A DNA stretch of 64,000 nt from Larimichthys crocea (taxonomy: Eukaryota; Chordata; Actinopteri; Sciaenidae), in the NCBI RefSeq assembly GCF_000972845.2, contig NC_040028.1:15870871-15934870 (forward strand). The letters are read 5' to 3'. Shown here in pieces: positions 62,268-64,000 of the stretch. The notes beneath the pieces are model-generated. The model was not told where the DNA came from. It saw nothing but the letters and a program-made list of their open reading frames with translations, and made no database searches. Numbering within the stretch: position 1 is the stretch's first letter; each line of letters starts with the position of its first letter. Both the position numbers and the translations under genes were made by a program.

Positions 62268-64000
62268 TTCAGAGTGGCTTCATGGTGTTTTCATTCACAG
62301 AGTGAATTAGGATGCCGTTTAAATCCACAATGACGAGCTCTCCGGGGGGAAGACACAGATGTGCACAGGAGCCTGCAAGCATAAATGAGACATGGCATGA
62401 AAAGTGTGTCAGCAACTTCAATTCAGGACTTAAATCAAATGATTTTCATGACCCTAAAATATGCTATTTGTTTGATTAACAATTTATTATCTAGGAGGGG
62501 GAAGTGTCAAGAAAGTGTAAACTGCTGGATGCGAGTTTGCAAAGGCCAGGCGATGTTTGTTGTTCGCTTTTAAACAGCACAAATCTCAGGGACAAACAAG
62601 CACATCCTCACAAGAATGTCAGACATTTTCCTACAGATTAATAATCATTATTTTCTGGGAGTACTAATAAAAACACCCCCTTTCAAATTGCCAGTAACTT
62701 CTAGCAATACGTGCTGTTGTGTGACCTGATCAAACAAGGACGACCCTTCGTTGTGCTAGACTTGTTTTGTAACTCTCCATGAAGGTTACGTTTACAGTGT
62801 TTACAATGTTTGTTTTGTCTGTTTGCTTGCAAGATACATTTTTTAAAAAACCCTCCCAAGTACACAATTATGAAAAAAAACCCTGAACTTTCTTGCACTC
62901 AATTGATGCAACTTCTTCACTACATTTCTAACATTTTTATTTATTTTAAGCTGAGGGAGCAAATTGTTCATGTTTCATGATGTACAATTTTGCACATCCA
63001 TCCATGTAGAGAGGGAGGGGGGACTTAATATTTCGAAGATTGTGAGGTACCCGCCAAATCGCATATATATTTGCTGTGTGTTTTGATTAAAGTGCATCCA
63101 AAAAAAACACCTTTTGTGTGTTTTAACACTGGTGAATCCACGAAAAAAAAAGCAGAAAACACGAGCACATGTGTGCAATGCCTTCAATAACAAAGTTGAC
63201 TTGCTCCAACACTTGCGCTCCCCATTCACATTGCTGTGCACCCCTCCCCCATGCGCTAACATGGCGCCCAGGAGTCCGCATTTTGAGCGTTTTTTAAGAC
63301 TCTTAAGTCGACTGCACAACAAAAACACACACCTACAAACTTTAGACGGGTAAAAAACACCCGAGCACTACTAACACCGATCATCAGGCGCAAAAGGTTT
63401 CATGGAGTTAAGGCGCACACACGCCAAGCTGAAGTTAAAGTGAGAAACCAAAGCACACCAAGCTCCATCAAAACAGTCCCAGCGCACGCATGTGCTAACG
63501 CGTGTAGCCTGCAGACTACAACCAGCTTTCTGGAACCTTCTTAAACCATTAAATTGTATAAATAAAACATGTTTTAGTCAATAAAAAAGGCGCTGTTTGT
63601 TGGAATAAGCTCCAAAAAGACGCACGCACAAAGTCTCCATGCTAATGTTGGCTAACACCCCATCTCTCCATCCACTTTCAAACTTAGCCGCTTTAATATC
63701 AAGCGTGTGCTTCCACCAAGGTGCTTGTAAAAAACCACTGATACCGCCACACGGTTAAAGCCGGTGTCGGTAACGTTTATTCACCGACATCTTTTCTGTC
63801 GTCGGTGCGCGTTAGCTTTTCTTTTAGCCACCAAAAGGCGCGCGGCCTTGCTTTTTTTTGCAAACCCCCCCCATGTGCTGCTCTGCTCTGCTCTGCTGCT
63901 GCTCGCTTTGTTCTGGAGACACTTTCTAAGTGCACACACCAAGCACACACGAACCGAGCCCAAAGCTTTTTAAAAAAACAATAAAAAGGCACCACCATAA
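62268..64000 (-). other. Upstream of miR-17~92: possible host-gene promoter and 5' exon
   Basis: Sequence on the 5' side of the cluster. 62268-63200 is AT-rich with nothing I recognise. From about 63200 to the right edge CpG dinucleotides become frequent (for example tcggtgcgcg and ggcgcgcggcc). The plus strand carries AACATGGCGCC (63258-63268), close to the YY1 consensus, and short inverted repeats at 63764-63807. A CTCTG-rich tract lies at 63878-63903. The human host gene MIR17HG has a CpG-island promoter a few kilobases or less upstream of mir-17, so this could be its counterpart. No exon boundary can be drawn from the sequence. Confidence 0.35.

Noticed and set aside
1..64000. CRISPR arrays, prokaryotic operons, phage or plasmid features
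   Set aside because: No regularly spaced direct repeats, no tightly packed reading frames and no ribosome-binding-site pattern. The vertebrate introns and miRNA cluster settle the origin.

Overview
This window is nuclear DNA of a teleost fish, most likely a percomorph. It has AT-rich non-coding sequence, split vertebrate genes with GT-AG introns, and interspersed repeats typical of fish: a tRNA-derived SINE, LINE 3' tails, TIR-bearing MITEs and CA microsatellites. Nothing looks prokaryotic. Almost all open reading frames of 60-140 codons are chance frames in introns or intergenic DNA.

Left part (1-36,246, minus strand): the first four coding exons of a glypican heparan-sulfate proteoglycan core protein, closest to GPC6. 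The exons are 36096-36246, 16178-16336, 6827-7218 and 676-841. All splice sites are canonical, the reading phases match, and they join into 289 residues plus one base of the next codon. They cover the signal peptide and the N-terminal part of the core with 11 of the usual 14 cysteines. The rest of the core, the heparan-sulfate attachment sites and the GPI signal lie beyond position 1. The introns are about 6.0, 9.0 and 19.8 kb. A CpG-richer block at about 36430-36620 is the likely promoter.

Middle (36.6-60.8 kb): about 24 kb with no gene I can recognise. It holds repeats: an L2-like LINE 3' end, a widespread teleost repeat ending in TTGATTTGATT, MITE copies and two old repeat pairs.

Right part (60.8-64.0 kb, minus strand): a complete miR-17~92 oncomir cluster (mir-17, 18a, 19a, 20a, 19b, 92a) in the standard order, transcribed in the same direction as the glypican gene. 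The mature miRNAs match the vertebrate forms I know. A poly(A) signal follows mir-92a, and the far right edge may hold the host-gene promoter.

In human, MIR17HG, GPC5 and GPC6 lie in this order on one strand. Here the cluster and the GPC6-like gene are only about 25 kb apart, with no recognisable gpc5 exon between them. This suggests loss or relocation of gpc5 on this copy, perhaps after the teleost genome duplication. The second notable oddity is a spacer of about 440 bp between mir-17 and mir-18a, where human has about 60 bp, while every other spacer stays short.
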